A stretch of 64,000 bases of DNA from Diphasiastrum complanatum. Taxonomy: Eukaryota > Streptophyta > Lycopodiopsida > Lycopodiales > Lycopodiaceae. Location: the NCBI GenBank assembly GCA_029204225.1, contig CM055114.1, forward strand, positions 12,381,144-12,445,143, given 5' to 3'. Below, piece after piece: positions 47,100-57,621 of the stretch (positions are counted from its first letter, which is position 1; the number at the start of each line of letters is the position of its first letter). Position numbers and translations under genes: made by a program. The notes beneath the pieces are model-generated. The model searched no databases. It was not told the origin of the DNA and saw only the letters and a list, made by a program, of their open reading frames with translations.

Positions 47100-48700
47100 T
47101 GGTCGTTGGATGTGATTGTGCAATGCCAATTTCTGCTAGCAAGTGCCTCAGCCAAATTGCCTCCTTGGTAGCATTCGTGGCAGCAATGTATTCTGATTCG
47201 ATTGATGACAATGCTATTGAGGTCCGCTTTTGGCTGTTCCAAGAAATTGGGCCTTGAGTGTATAGAAATACAAATCCAGAAGTAGACCTTCTGGTATAAA
47301 TATCTCCTCCCTAATCTGCATCTGTGTATCCTTCAAGTATGTTGATAGGTTGGCTGCCTCCATAACAAATGCTAAGATGTTTGGTTGCTTGGATGTACTT
47401 CATGACTTTTGTGAGTGCTTTCCAATGGGTTAGACCTGGATTTGATAGGAACTGGCTGAGGGAACTGATCGAATATGCAATGTCGGGTCGAGTGCAGATC
47501 ATTGCATACATCAGTGAGCTGATGATGGAGTGAAACGGATATTGCTTCACCTCCTCTTTTTCTGCCTTAGTTTGAGGAGATTGTTCCTTTGATAGCTTCA
47601 GTCCAGGGTCGAGTGAAAAGAAACTTGGTTTGCAGTTGGCCATTCCATACTTTTCTAGCACGTTTGTGAGATATCTCTGCTGGCTGATGAAAATCAGTCG
47701 ACTGGGTCAAATTCAAAAAAATTTGATTTCGAGATAATAGTGGGCTGGACCCATATCAGTCATTTTGTACTCTTGGACCATATTAGTATATCGATTTTGT
47801 AGATAGGCGGTTGTGGTAACAGCTTCTGTCCAAAATTTCTTCGGAAGAGATGCATGGGCCAGCATGCTCTTAGCACTTTCGATGAGTGTCCTTCCATTCA
47901 GGAATACCATTGGACTGAGGTGAGTAGCTTATTATGAATTGTTGATGTATTCTGTTGGCCTTGCATAATTTTTTAAATTCTGTAGAGATAAATTTTTCCC
48001 TTCCATTTGTGCGTAGAGCTTTGATCTTCCTCTGGGTCTGATTTTCTTCAAATGCCTTGAACTGCATGACAAACTTGAATGCCTCTTATTTGTTTTTCAG
48101 AAAATAGGTTCCAGTCCTTCGAGAGAAGTCATCAATGAAGGTTATGAGGTATAGAGCACCCCCTTTGGAAGCAGTCTGCATCGGGCCAGAGATGTCGCTA
48201 TGTACAAGATCTAGCAGGCCTTTGGAAGTATGAACTGAGTCTGAAATGAAAGGACTTCTAGCATGTTTGCTGATTATACATCTTTCACATAAAGAAGTCG
48301 GCTTGCTGACAGAAGGTAGATCTTGTACTAGTTTCTGAGTCGACATTTGTTGAATACTCTTGAGGTCCAAATGGCCTAATCTGAAATGCCAAAGCATATC
48401 AGATGATTCAGAGGTAGAATTATAAAGATCTTCACTATTGAAAGAATAACAATGGCCGAGTTTGTAGAGATTGCCACTTCTTCTCCTGAAAGCTAAAACT
48501 TTTCGAGGTTTGACAAGGATGGTGCAACCGTTTGTATCAAATTCGACCCTTCGACCTGAATCAGTGATTCTACTTACTGAGAGCAGATTCTTGTCATATT
48601 TGGAACGTGGAAAACGTTGGACAGCAACTTGACTTTACCTTTTTGAAATTCGATTCTGACTGTTCACTAATCCTGGATCAAATGTGATGAGTTATCTCCA
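47100..48700 (-). pseudogene. Copia G RNase H, RT and integrase, with internal deletion
   Basis: Reading leftwards. Pre-integrase and integrase: MLWHFRLGHLDLKSIQQM, CERCIISKHARSPF and LVHSDISGPM, then the core with frame changes. ORF 47910-47713 runs integrase SMLAHASLPKKFWTEAV directly into RT VQEYKMTDMGPAHYYL, so the end of integrase and first part of RT, including the catalytic YVDD, are deleted. RT end and RNase H: MLEKYGMANCKPS, CTRPDIAYSISSLSQFL and YTDAD. The 3' end is lost at about 47100. Family of D. Confidence 0.85.
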
Positions 48701-49639
48701 AGTTTCACAACTCGAGAGTGGGTGAAAGATTTATAATCTTTGAACCGGTCTTGATGGTGAATCATGTGCTGAGTTGCTCCATAATCAAGATACCAAGAGT
48801 CGATATCTTGTTGTTCTCTGTCCTTGGTATAAAGACTGCTTGATGACATGGCCTAGATAGGCTGTAGAGGTGCCACAATGCACTATTAGTGGTGCATGGG
48901 CCTTGGAGGGTATAAGTATACCTATTGTGCTCTCACTAGTGTATGCTTGATTTTGTGATTGGTAGCTACATGTTGCTAGTGTGATTTCTCTTTCCATGAC
49001 TGTGATTGATCCATAGCTTGGGGGCTAGATCTGTACAATCTAGATTTGGTTGGGTTGGTTTATCCACCATCGATTCCCTTTGTTGTTGCTTTTTTTGGCA
49101 TGCTTAGGATAGTATCATGTGTGTAGGACTTTATAATATGGCTCGAAACACTTACTGCTTCAAACATTCTCAGAGTGAAGAATTTCTTCCTCAAATGGCA
49201 TTTGGAGGAGACGTCCCTAATATCGTAGAGGTTGCTAGGATGTCCCATGCATCCTTAGTAGTCTAAACAACATGTACGTGACTGATTTGATTATCTTTGA
49301 TGTTGAGAATAATCATGGCAAAAGCCTTGCCATCTTTCAGTCTCCACTTGGCGATAGTGACTGCATCACCTTTAGGTCTAACTTATGTGCCATCAACGAT
49401 GTCCCACAGTCCCTTGGCTAGTAGTATGACCTTCATTTTGAATTTTCAGAGATGGTAGTTACTCCCATTGAGTCTATCGATTAGAGAAGAACTAGTAGAT
49501 GGATCCATTCTGGTTGAGCGAGATCGTTGATAGAAACAACAACTTTGTGATATTTTTGGCTGCATGCTTGCTAGAACAACGTCTTGATAGAAACAAGACT
49601 TGATTATTCGCAGATAATGTGCAGATTACTGAATAGCCT
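48667..49639 (-). pseudogene. Copia G gag and protease
   Basis: Protease motif WYLDYGATQHMIHHQD (about 48800-48750), where the active DTGA has become DYGA. Gag is recognisable upstream through KGDAVTIAKWRLKDGKAFA (about 49370-49320) and KCHLRKKFFTLRM (about 49215-49175), with frameshifts and stops. The region is complete at its 5' end, unlike D. Confidence 0.75.
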
Positions 49640-49900
49640 GCTCTAATACCATGTCAAAAATCAGTGGGAATGAGCAAGAGCTGATGAGCGAGCTTGGTGT
49701 AGGATCGGAAGCACAACAGACAATAGCAGAATATTCAAATTGAATGATACAGACAAATGCGCAAATGAAGGATACAGTAGTGAGACTGAGAATTTGCACT
49801 CTGATTAATATCAACAAAATGAGTACAATTGCTTGAAGTAATAACTTCAGCTTACAGTCGTTGAGCGTGATAACGTTGGCTACAAAAAACTCGAATAACC
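49640..49900 (-). repeat. Primer site and partial 5' LTR of G
   Basis: Plus GCTCTAATACCA (49640-49651) is the complement of TGGTATTAGAGC, one change from the standard site. The LTR starts at 49652 (plus TGTCAAAAATCAGTGG). It aligns with D's 3' LTR end, through the AAGCTGAAGTTATTACTTC block, up to about 49870. Beyond that the match with D fades, so the outer end is unknown. Confidence 0.75.
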
Positions 49901-50214
49901 AGAAGAAGATTTTTGAGATTGATATCCTACAAAATATCTACAACTACATTTTGTTGCAATTATTACAGTTGTCTCATTACAATTAATGCATGTACAAACT
50001 GGGCGGACTGTCAACGCAAAGTCATTGGGTCGGATTTTAGACGGATTTCAGACCGATAGTATCGAAATTTACAAGTATCAAAAAATGTACAATGAATCGA
50101 AAAATATTGACTCAAAAAATATAGGATTTTTCAAGTTGATCAAGTATCAAAAAATTCTAGAAAATTCGATTCTGAATTTTTCGATTCTCAGCTCAAAAAT
50201 TTGAACCTTCTGTT
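49901..50214. other. Transition sequence G/M, nothing recognised
   Basis: AT-rich, may hold the outer part of G's LTR. A phrase AAAAAATTCTAGAAAATTCGATTC and nearby reiterations of AAATTCGA and AAAAATAT give it a simple-repeat look. No gene. Confidence 0.3.
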
Positions 50215-50449
50215 TCTGGTTTTTCATGATGCTCATTATTGAATGGATTTGAAACCGAATTCCAACATCTGCTTGATCTTTGTATAGGAGCTTGATCTAG
50301 ATTGAGAGAGGTTGGCATAGCTAGTGAGATTGATCTCACACCTTGTTGCAAGATTTCAATTTGAAGTTGGTAGGACACCAATATTGGATCCTTCATTGAG
50401 AGAGAAGCAACACTTTTAGATCCATTACAAGGTAATTTCTCAAGATGAG

Positions 50450-51006
50450 ATGGCCTCTATGGGATCCTTTCTCTTGGAGCAAAGTGAGAGATTGACCACC
50501 TCCAACTACTCTATTTTTGGAAGGTGAGGATGGAGTCGATTTTGATCCTCCAAGATGTGATGTGTATTGTCCTTGGACTTGAGGAGGAGTCTCAATTGCT
50601 TCATCAAGAAGTTCAACAGTACAAGAAAAGAGCAAGAATGGCTCTACACTATATCAAGATGAATGTTTTAAATGAAGTGTTGAGAGAAATTAGTACTTGC
50701 ACCTCATCCAAGGATAGTTGGGATACCTTCAAAGCCATTTATGAGGGCCAAGAATACCTCTAGGTTGCTCACACTTAGGAATCAAATTTTTCAAAGTTGC
50801 CAAAAGAGTGATGAGAGTGCTTCCAATTATGTCTTGAGAGTGAAAGACCTTCATAGAGAGCTTGCTTGCATAGGAGACCACCTCAATAAAAATGAATCAG
50901 TGCAAGTGATACGAAATGGATTGAAGGATGAATTTGACAAACGTGTACAATCTTATGCAATCAAGGAGGAACTTCCAAGCTTGGAGACACTTCAAAGAGT
51001 TCTTCT
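50450..51006 (+). pseudogene. Copia M gag, cut by L
   Basis: B-type gag starting at the ATG at 50450 (MASMGSFLLEQSERLTTSNY). A base change or slip at about 50518 breaks the WKVRMES block, and a frameshift at about 50755 splits KAIYE from AKNTSRLLTLRNQ. It goes on through FDKRVQSYAIKEELPSLETLQRVL and stops matching at 51006, exactly where L's LTR starts. B reads EELPSLEALQSVLISKES at that place. About 235 bases of leader precede it (from about 50215). Confidence 0.85.
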
Positions 51007-51646
51007 TGTTGTCACGCGGAGATTCGTTCCCATAAGAGCAATAGCATAGTTCAAGCACATGCTTATGATCCATATCTAACACTAACCATTAACACTACAT
51101 CCATTAACACTAGCAATTAACACTACTCAAGCAATGATAGATCTTACTCTTCTCTCTCTCTCTCTCTCTTTCTCTCTCACAAAAAATATAATAAAGATAA
51201 ACTCCAACAAGCATCAAATCCAACAATCAGCAAATCCAAAGAAAACATGAGAGGTAGAGAAGGAAGGAAGAAGAGCAAGGACATTCCATATCCATTTGAA
51301 AGAGGATCCACCTGCTTTATTGAAATGAAGAGTGAATGTACAAAATAACTCGAAAGCACCACTATATATAGTGGATTTTAGGGCTTTGGCCTCAAATCCT
51401 ATTGGCCAATCTCCACCTCCCTTATTATTTGAAATTTGAATTTTGTGAGGAGCCTTTTTATTCACTACCTTGACTATTAGGCCTTGTGACATTTAATTCT
51501 TGTAAAAAGGCCTAGAGTCCTTTTATTAAATTCTAACTAATCAAATAACTGTGATCATCGGGGTGGTCTTACACACGCAGGGTGCAAATCCCTCTCACTT
51601 ATTAATTATGATTAGGATTGCCTTGGGATCCGCAAACCCTTCAATA
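51007..51646 (-). repeat. 3' LTR of L, relative of LTR H
   Basis: Minus-strand LTR: start TATTGAAGGG (H has TGTTGGAGGG), end CGTGACAACA. CCAAT (GCCAATAGG) and TATATATA occur in the same places as in H. A CT run (51148-51180) lies near its 3' side on the minus strand, a GA run in transcript sense. It is inserted in M's gag, so M was the target. Confidence 0.87.
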
Positions 51647-52197
51647 GTATCCCCCACCAAAACTGGTGGCGGTCCCTCGACACCTCGCAAGAGTTATTAC
51701 TTTGGGCTTTGGTTCACCTCGTGCCGGATATTTATTGAATGGTGCTAGACCTTCTCCATGAATTCCAAGCGCAACATATTGAAATCAATATTGTGCAGAA
51801 AAAGCACTTATTCGATCTTGACAACCATTTTGACGTTGTCCAAGAAATAAACTTTGATTCCCATGAGCCACCCAACATCACCGCACGATAGTAGAGCCTC
51901 GCTATTGGCAATTGATCTTGAACTCTATCGGATGCCATTGGAAGATTTGGATCAAAGCAGAGGGTTGATAAACAATCGTCCCACAATGCTTGAATTGACG
52001 CCAACAAAGCGAAATCTTTGTAAATAAGACTGACTGCAACCGTCAGATCTGGTGAAAATATGTATTCTCGAGAATAAGCTTGGAGTGTCTGATTGCAATC
52101 AACTACTATGGTCCAATTGAGTGAGTGGTTGGTGTATGGATGCTGATTTTATCCATTGGCATACCAGGATCCTTCTACTTATTTTGTCTTGGCATAT
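51647..52197 (-). pseudogene. Third frame of L: second copy of the unrecognised H protein
   Basis: After the polypurine tract (complement of 51647-51666) and a stop at 51697-51699, the minus strand reads the C-terminal 150-odd codons of the H third frame. Shared blocks are LRLEFMEKV (H: TRLDFMEKV), ASDRVQDQLPIARLYY (H: ASDQIKDQLPIA-LYF), GGSWESKF (H: GGSWESCF) and MDKISIHTP (H: MDKITIHTP). A frameshift near 51800 and one stop are present. At positions where H has stops, L has Arg (PIARLYY) and Trp (ISWTTSKW). It ends at about 52197, where the Q leader starts. The rest of the element is missing. Confidence 0.8.
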
Positions 52198-52938
52198 AGG
52201 CGAGTAATGGGCGAGTAATAGACGTGTAAAATATGTTGTAGGGAATGACGAGAAATGATTGTGGGTGAAGTGGCGAGTAATTATAGTGGGTGGTTGGCGA
52301 GAAATGGCTGATGGCGAGTAATGGAGGTCGACAAATAATAGGCGAGAAATCAGATCTTTACTCGTCGGTCTACCAGATAGTAGATCTAGTACTGTACTAG
52401 GTATTGTATGGATAGTGAGTCATCATGATACTGAAAAAAATGGGAGAAATCTCAGTTGGCTAGTAATAGAAAAAGACGAAAGAATTAAAAAGAGCAAAAA
52501 ATTCAAATTGGCGAGTAATAGCTAATTACTCGCCGAGCAACAAAATGCTAGATCTGAAGTCCCTGAGCACGGAGTAATTAGACCGAAAAAATAAAAAAAA
52601 TCAACTTGGTGAGTAATGGGATATGACAAGTAATAGTTTGATTAGTCGCCGAGTTGTCTGATGAGAGATCTGACTGTGTAGAGAGCTTTGTAAAGAGGGC
52701 GAGTAGAACTATTGAGAGAATCTCAAGATTTTGCAATCGGCGAGTAATAAACATTACTCACCGAGCTGACAGATGGTGCATCAATGTTTGCCCTGCTCTC
52801 TGAAAAAGTGATGAGTAATAAAATGTATAGAAACTCAAAAAAATCCACTAGGGCGAGTAATAAACCTATTAAAAAGAAAAAAAAAATTGCGGAAAAATGC
52901 AAACAAAAAATCCACTTCTAGGACTGTTTAGCACCATC
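52198..52938 (-). other. Leader of element Q, rich in the GCGAGTAAT motif
   Basis: About 740 bases. GGCGAGTAAT and close variants recur about fourteen times in both orientations (for example 52200, 52210, 52284, 52314, 52509, 52738, 52851; the inverted form ATTACTCGCC near 52527). No open frame. The motif is absent elsewhere in the window as far as I can see. Confidence 0.55.
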
Positions 52939-52956
52939 TCCCCGGCAAAGGCGCCA
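52939..52956 (-). other. tRNA-Asp-type primer-binding site of Q
   Basis: The minus strand reads TGGCGCCTTTGCCGGGGA. This is one base from the site TGGCGCCGTTGCCGGGGA, typical of plant Athila/Tat gypsy elements and complementary to tRNA-Asp. Six A bases separate it from a TGTTGG (plus), where the LTR end is expected. Confidence 0.75.
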
Positions 52957-52962
52957 AAAAAA

Positions 52963-53364
52963 TGTTGGACCCTTTCTGTGCCTCTCTAATCGGTCAGATC
53001 TAGAGGGCAAAGAAGGAGTTTTATGGATCTATTCTAGATGAGTAGTCGTGTGTAGCAACAGGCTTCGATCCAATGGAGAGAGGGTAAACGATGAAATAGG
53101 AGTGGGGATCTAGGCTTGCTAAGGTTGTCAAACTTAGCTTAGGATCTAATCGTAAAATATCCTAGATTTGTGCGTTGTTCATCTTTGATGCTTCTTCTCT
53201 TTTTGGTCTTTTTCTTGGTTTGATTTACTCGTGCTTATCTAGGCATCCTTGGGTCTAGATCTTTTCCTCAAGAGGTTGATCTTCTCAAGGGAGGTGAACA
53301 ATGAAAGAAAGCCTACTGATGGATCTTAATGATCATTGCATGATATTGTTGATGAGAGAGAGAG

Positions 53365-53400
<36 letters not shown>
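52963..53400 (-). repeat. 5' LTR of Q, outer end unknown
   Basis: Plus start TGTTGGACCCTTTCTG. This does not match LTR H or LTR L, so Q is a different family although it may belong to the same gypsy branch. No second copy. I place the end no further than the microsatellite at 53354-53399. Confidence 0.45.
53354..53399 (+). repeat. Compound (GA)n(TG)n microsatellite
   Basis: About 15 bases of GA repeats followed by about 31 of TG repeats without interruption. Confidence 0.95.
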
Positions 53401-53401
<1 letters not shown>

Positions 53402-54297
53402 AAAGCATTCACATAGTTTCTCTTGCTTAAGCAAGATCAAACCCTTTGAAACCTTTATTCATAAGCCAACAAGGTAAAATATAACTGAAAAGCAAAATAT
53501 AGTACAGTGAAGCACCATAAAGCAAGACTTATTTCAAGACATCCAGCTGGTACCTGCCACCATCCCACAACACAAAACCACACTAGTTCTTATGTGAGAA
53601 AGACAAGTGTCAACGCTGAATGTCAGTTGTTATCCATGTACAAAATAAGCTTTGCTACTTAACAGCTTGGTTTAGAATGAAATAATTTTAGTCCAATCTT
53701 CCCATTCATTGGTGATTTTTAGCGATAGGCTAAGCCGTCATATTACTGTATTAGGGCAAAAGCCACGCTGATTAGTGTAACAGGTATTAGTCCATATCAA
53801 TTATTAATGTTTAGTACATATCAAAATAATGAAAGGATGCTTGCTAAACATGTACAAATGGTTTTCTCAAAAAAAAATTTAGAATGAGCGAGGACACGTA
53901 CCACGGTATTAGGGCAAATCCATGCCATACTAACTCGTTGACTCACAAGTGAGTCGTGTAAAGGTGTCAAAACCCCTTAAGCAGATCCGTGCTTTCCGAG
54001 GGTGTACAAACTCGATAACTACTTTTAATTACTAGTATAAACTTGAAAGGGCAAATGCAATAATAAAACTATGTAAGCTGCCATGTCTAGTAAAAGAGCT
54101 TTTGGCTTTATAGGCTAAAAACCATAATGATAAACTGTCATGGGTTAGTTTGATAATTATACATAAATTATCATGTAGGCAATAAGAAAGACGCAAAGAG
54201 AAAAGCTGTGTTTTGTAGAAATAGCGAAGATAGGTAGAATAATGACTTTGATTACGTCAAGGTGGTGATAAATTTAGCTAGCTTAAGAACAACCTCA
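53401..54297. other. Spacer without recognised genes
   Basis: AT-rich, no long frame on either strand. Two short near-repeats about ACGGTATTAGGGCAAA/ACTGTATTAGGGCAAA (53743 and 53903) are the only structure noted. Confidence 0.45.
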
Positions 54298-54300
54298 TAC

Positions 54301-54800
54301 CACAAAAACACCCGCCGCGATTTGCGACGTGTTTTGCGACGTGAATCGCGAGCTTAATTTTTTTTTAATTCGTCGTAGATGTCGGAAAAACACGTCTCTA
54401 TAAGGTCGTCGGAATCCGATGACTTTAAAAAACATCGCATTACGATGGGCACAACTTGCCGGATTCTGAAACGTATTTTCCCGATCACAGAAACCCGATC
54501 TGACATGGACGTCGCAATGCGACGTCTGACGTGGACGTCGCATTGCGACGTCCAAAGACGTCGCAAACACTCTGACGTGGATGTCGCATTGCGACGTTTC
54601 AGAATTCAGTCAGATTTTGACGTCTGTAAACACAGAATGATGCCAAAATTTCACCGACGGATGTCCGACGTCCATCCGACGTATGCTTGGATGTCGAAAT
54701 CCGACGTCCCATAAAGTTGTCGGATTCCGACATCTGTTAACATAATGATCAAAAAATAAGTCCAACGTCTATCCGACGCATTAGGACGTCAGATTCCGAC
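54301..54800. repeat. Left subterminal repeats of the CACTA element
   Basis: Two 19-bp palindromes, GACGTCGCAATGCGACGTC (54508-54526) and GACGTCGCATTGCGACGTC (54534-54552). A third, partial one is at 54581-54597. Variants GTCGGATTCCGAC and TCCGACG recur to 54800. Such arrays bind the TNPA-like protein in En/Spm. They are also dense in CpG, unlike the flanks. Confidence 0.85.
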
Positions 54801-55489
54801 GTCCGAAATTAGGTAAAAAAAATTATAAAAAATGCGTAAAAAATAGCGCGCGCATTTTTATCGGGCTGTTCTTGGAGTTGAGTTCTTGGAGAAGCGATGT
54901 TTGTGAATTGTTTTTAAAACAATATTTTTGAGTTGCATTCAACATTTGGATCAAACAACAAACTAAGCATGAGATACTTTTCATTCTTAAACTACTTTTC
55001 ATTTTATATTTTATTGTATTACTTCATATGAATGACAATACTTTATTGCATTGCTTTGTGCACATCATAAATTTCATTTAGATTTTTAGATATAATATTG
55101 ATTATTGTTTTGAAATCTGACATTTCTTAGTTGATTATTACATCAATCCACATCCCTAAATTTGACATTGCAATTTTTGAAAAAAAAAAAACATTGCACA
55201 TATAAAAGCAATGGCAATATAGCACGATCATTTGCAATAATAATATTTTTCATAATATGAATTAATGTATTACAAAATTGGTGCTTTAATGTCGCACGAG
55301 TATTTCTAGATCTAACATTAACTAGAACTTATAAACTTAATCTACTCGTCGTCGTCGTGACGTCCATTTTGCATGAACATAAGCAAACAAACTACATTAA
55401 TATTTAATGGTTGATCGTATTAAATTAAATAAAATTGATGTCGAAATACAAACCACATTAGTATAAATACAAAAACTAGTACTTACATT

Positions 55490-55870
55490 TGGAGGATGAC
55501 CCTCGCTCTTTAGTTTGTCAACTAATGCGTCGTACGATTCCCTGAAGGCAAATTCGTACTCCTACTTAGTTGGTAGACATCCATAGTCCGCCAACTATCC
55601 ATGCATTCAATTAAAGTTGAAATTAATTTAGGGCTACGTTGAAGCAGCTAGTCATAATGCATATTAAAAAATAAAAGCATATAAAATCAAAGATAAACTA
55701 TAGGAGTAGTGTAAGTTCACTTACCATGCTTGCTTGCAATCCCGCCTTTCCGCTCAAGCCCAACCTAGGATTGTCTATCCCATGCATCTTAGCGGCCGCA
55801 ACATCTTTTTGAATCTTGTATTTATTTGGTGTTCGTTCATCCGCATTTACACGGTTTCAATCATTTCTTG
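55490..55870 (-). pseudogene. Two-exon minus-strand gene in the CACTA element, product unknown
   Basis: Exon at about 55866-55724 reads NADERTPNKYKIQKDVAAAK, then GIDNPRLGLSGKAGLQASM and a donor GTAAGTG. After an intron with acceptor ATGGATAG, the next exon (about 55596-55497) reads LADYGCLPTK, a stop, and EYEFAFRESYDALVDKLK, then a second donor GTAAGT. The frames join exactly. I do not recognise the family. It could be the second (TNPA-like or Ptta/En/Spm) gene that CACTA elements carry. The single stop and truncation argue it is dead. Confidence 0.5.
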
Positions 55871-55924
55871 AACACCAGGAAGGCTTGGATTGCCCGTCCC
55901 TATAAGCTCGTCATGTCATATCAC

Positions 55925-56384
55925 GACGATGCCTAATCCATAGGCTCATATGCTTATGAATTTCCTTCTAATGAGAATAATGAACTTGATTCTAATGATT
56001 ATGATGATGAGGTGCAACACGATGAAGCAATGCACAACATGTTTGAATCTTACGTTATATCCTAGAGCATCCATTTCGAAACTAGCTACGTCAATTCTTA
56101 TTCTAAACCTTCAAGCAACATACAAATGGAGTGATCGTAGCGTGACATCTTTATTCGGGTACTTAACGCATAACACAACTATTATACTTTATAGCATATT
56201 TACATTAAGTTAATTTTTTTTTTTCTAACAACTCACGTTGCTCTTTTTTTAGGTTGTTGCATCAAATACTTCTGAAAGGAAATGTGATACCTAAAACATG
56301 AAAAGAAGCACGAAAGATGATGATCGTGCTTGGAATGGATTACGACACATTACATGCATGTCCAGAAGACCATGTTGCCACCCA
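55925..56384 (+). pseudogene. TNP2-type transposase fragment
   Basis: An acidic N-terminal piece (NDYDDEVQHDEAMHNMFES, about 55966-56050) is followed in another frame by TYKWSDRSVTSLFG to 56158. A 94-base intron with GT...TTTTTTTAG follows (56159-56252). The next exon reads LLHQILLKGNVIPKT, a stop, then KEARKMMIVLGMDYDTLHAC and PEDHV. This matches the start of TNP2 transposases: WSN-SFT-LL block, LLPEGN-LPKS, then YEAKK, LGL-YEKIHACPNDC. The catalytic DDE part is missing, as the sequence jumps into the right subterminal repeats at about 56390. Confidence 0.8.
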
Positions 56385-56389
56385 TATTT

Positions 56390-56523
56390 CCTGATCGTCG
56401 GACTCTGATTTTCGGATTTTTTACTGGGACGTTGGACCTCGACGTGTCGAATTGCGACGGATTATGAAATTTTTGAGCATACGTCGGACGCGGACGTCGG
56501 AATTTGCGCAATATGTTATTGTG
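56390..56523. repeat. Right subterminal repeats and TIR of the CACTA element
   Basis: GTCGGA, GACGT, CGACGTGTCGAATTGCGACG and GGACGCGGACGTCGG recur up to the tip GTTATTGTG (56515-56523). Confidence 0.8.
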
Positions 56524-57511
56524 TACCTGGATGGTGTTGGAAGCATAATTCTCCAAAGATGCCATGGTGTAATCGCTATTATTGTTTCTTCATGCATTAC
56601 CACAACAAGACTTAAGTTATGAGTTTGATAACACAAGTGTAATGCTTGCATTTTATGCCAAAAAGTCTTTAATTATAGCTAGTATACTTCATCAAAGTGT
56701 GATAGGAAACCGTGAAACCCTCATTAATTTTATAGGAGCATAATGTGAGGGTGCATACCTGTGATCGATGAAAGCTTTCAATGCTTATCGAAAGGTAAGA
56801 GTATAGTCTTGGAAGTGTAGAATGCAAGTGTTTGTCATAGAAGAGTTACAACCACGTCAGGTGTTTGTAAATCATTATCGTAAAAAGGATAGTTATACCA
56901 GCGCTTGAGTAGTTGTACTTTAAAACAAGAAGGTTGGTATAGTATGAGCAGGGAGAGAGCATGATTGTAGGCAACATACTATCTATCGTACACAAAATTT
57001 TACAAGCAGGAGAAGAATGTATGCAATTTAAAGCGTTGGTGTAGTGTAGCCACTTGATACATACTATCAGTCGTTAAATGGTGCTGATTATCAGCGCTAT
57101 GAAGGCTTTCTGCCAGCGCATGTATTGAACGTTGCTGATCAGCGATAATCGCTGGTAAAGAATTGCACATTTAACAAGTATGCAAGCTGAGCCATTATCA
57201 GTGGCTATCAGCGATTTATGAAAACCTTCTATTTTATCATTCTATCTGCGGCCATTAGTGGTTATCGTGCAACACCAAAGATCAAACATAAAACTTTGAA
57301 ACATCCGTAGGAAGCAACATTCAGATAGTAGTAGCAAACGATTGAAGCAAAAAAATTGTTGGTTGTTCGCACACAAGATCCATATTAATCTATGGCATGC
57401 ATACTGGCAAAAGAGTGTGATAAATGGATGATGTTCTTACCTGAAAAACCTCTTGTATGAAGAGACCGTATGTGAGGAGGCAGGTCGTTGTCCCAACAAA
57501 CAAGTACTTTG

Positions 57512-57621
57512 CAAAAGAAAGTCAGAGAGAAGAAGAGCAGAAGAGAAGGAAGAGGATAACAAAAATCAAAAGAAAGTTAGAGAGAAGAAGAGCAGAAGAG
57601 AAGGAAGAGGATAACAAAAAT
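57512..57621. repeat. Two tandem 55-bp units
   Basis: Units 57512-57566 and 57567-57621 differ at a single base (GTCAG against GTTAG). Purine-rich. Confidence 0.95.

Larger units (their letters stand above)
54301..56523 (+). mobile_element. En/Spm (CACTA-type) DNA transposon with CACAA ends
   Basis: Imperfect terminal inverted repeats: left CACAAAAACACCCG, right (complement) CACAATAACATATTG, then matching GCG and TTNCGACG positions. Both are flanked by TAC (54298-54300, 56524-56526), the 3-bp duplication expected of CACTA elements. Palindromic subterminal repeats based on GACGTC fill about 54310-54800 and 56395-56505. Inside are fragments of a TNP2 transposase gene on the plus strand and a two-exon frame on the minus strand. 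At 2.2 kb it is a deleted, non-autonomous copy. The tips read CACAA rather than CACTA. Confidence 0.82.

Noticed and set aside
52198-52962. Q's LTR as the missing 5' LTR of L
   Set aside because: The LTR next to the tRNA-Asp site starts TGTTGGACCC on the plus strand. L's LTR starts TGTTGTCACG on the plus strand, and the two do not align, so they are different elements.
54295-54714. Frames on both strands over the GACGTC array
   Set aside because: Palindromic repeats create mirrored open frames, and there is an obvious non-coding explanation (subterminal repeats).
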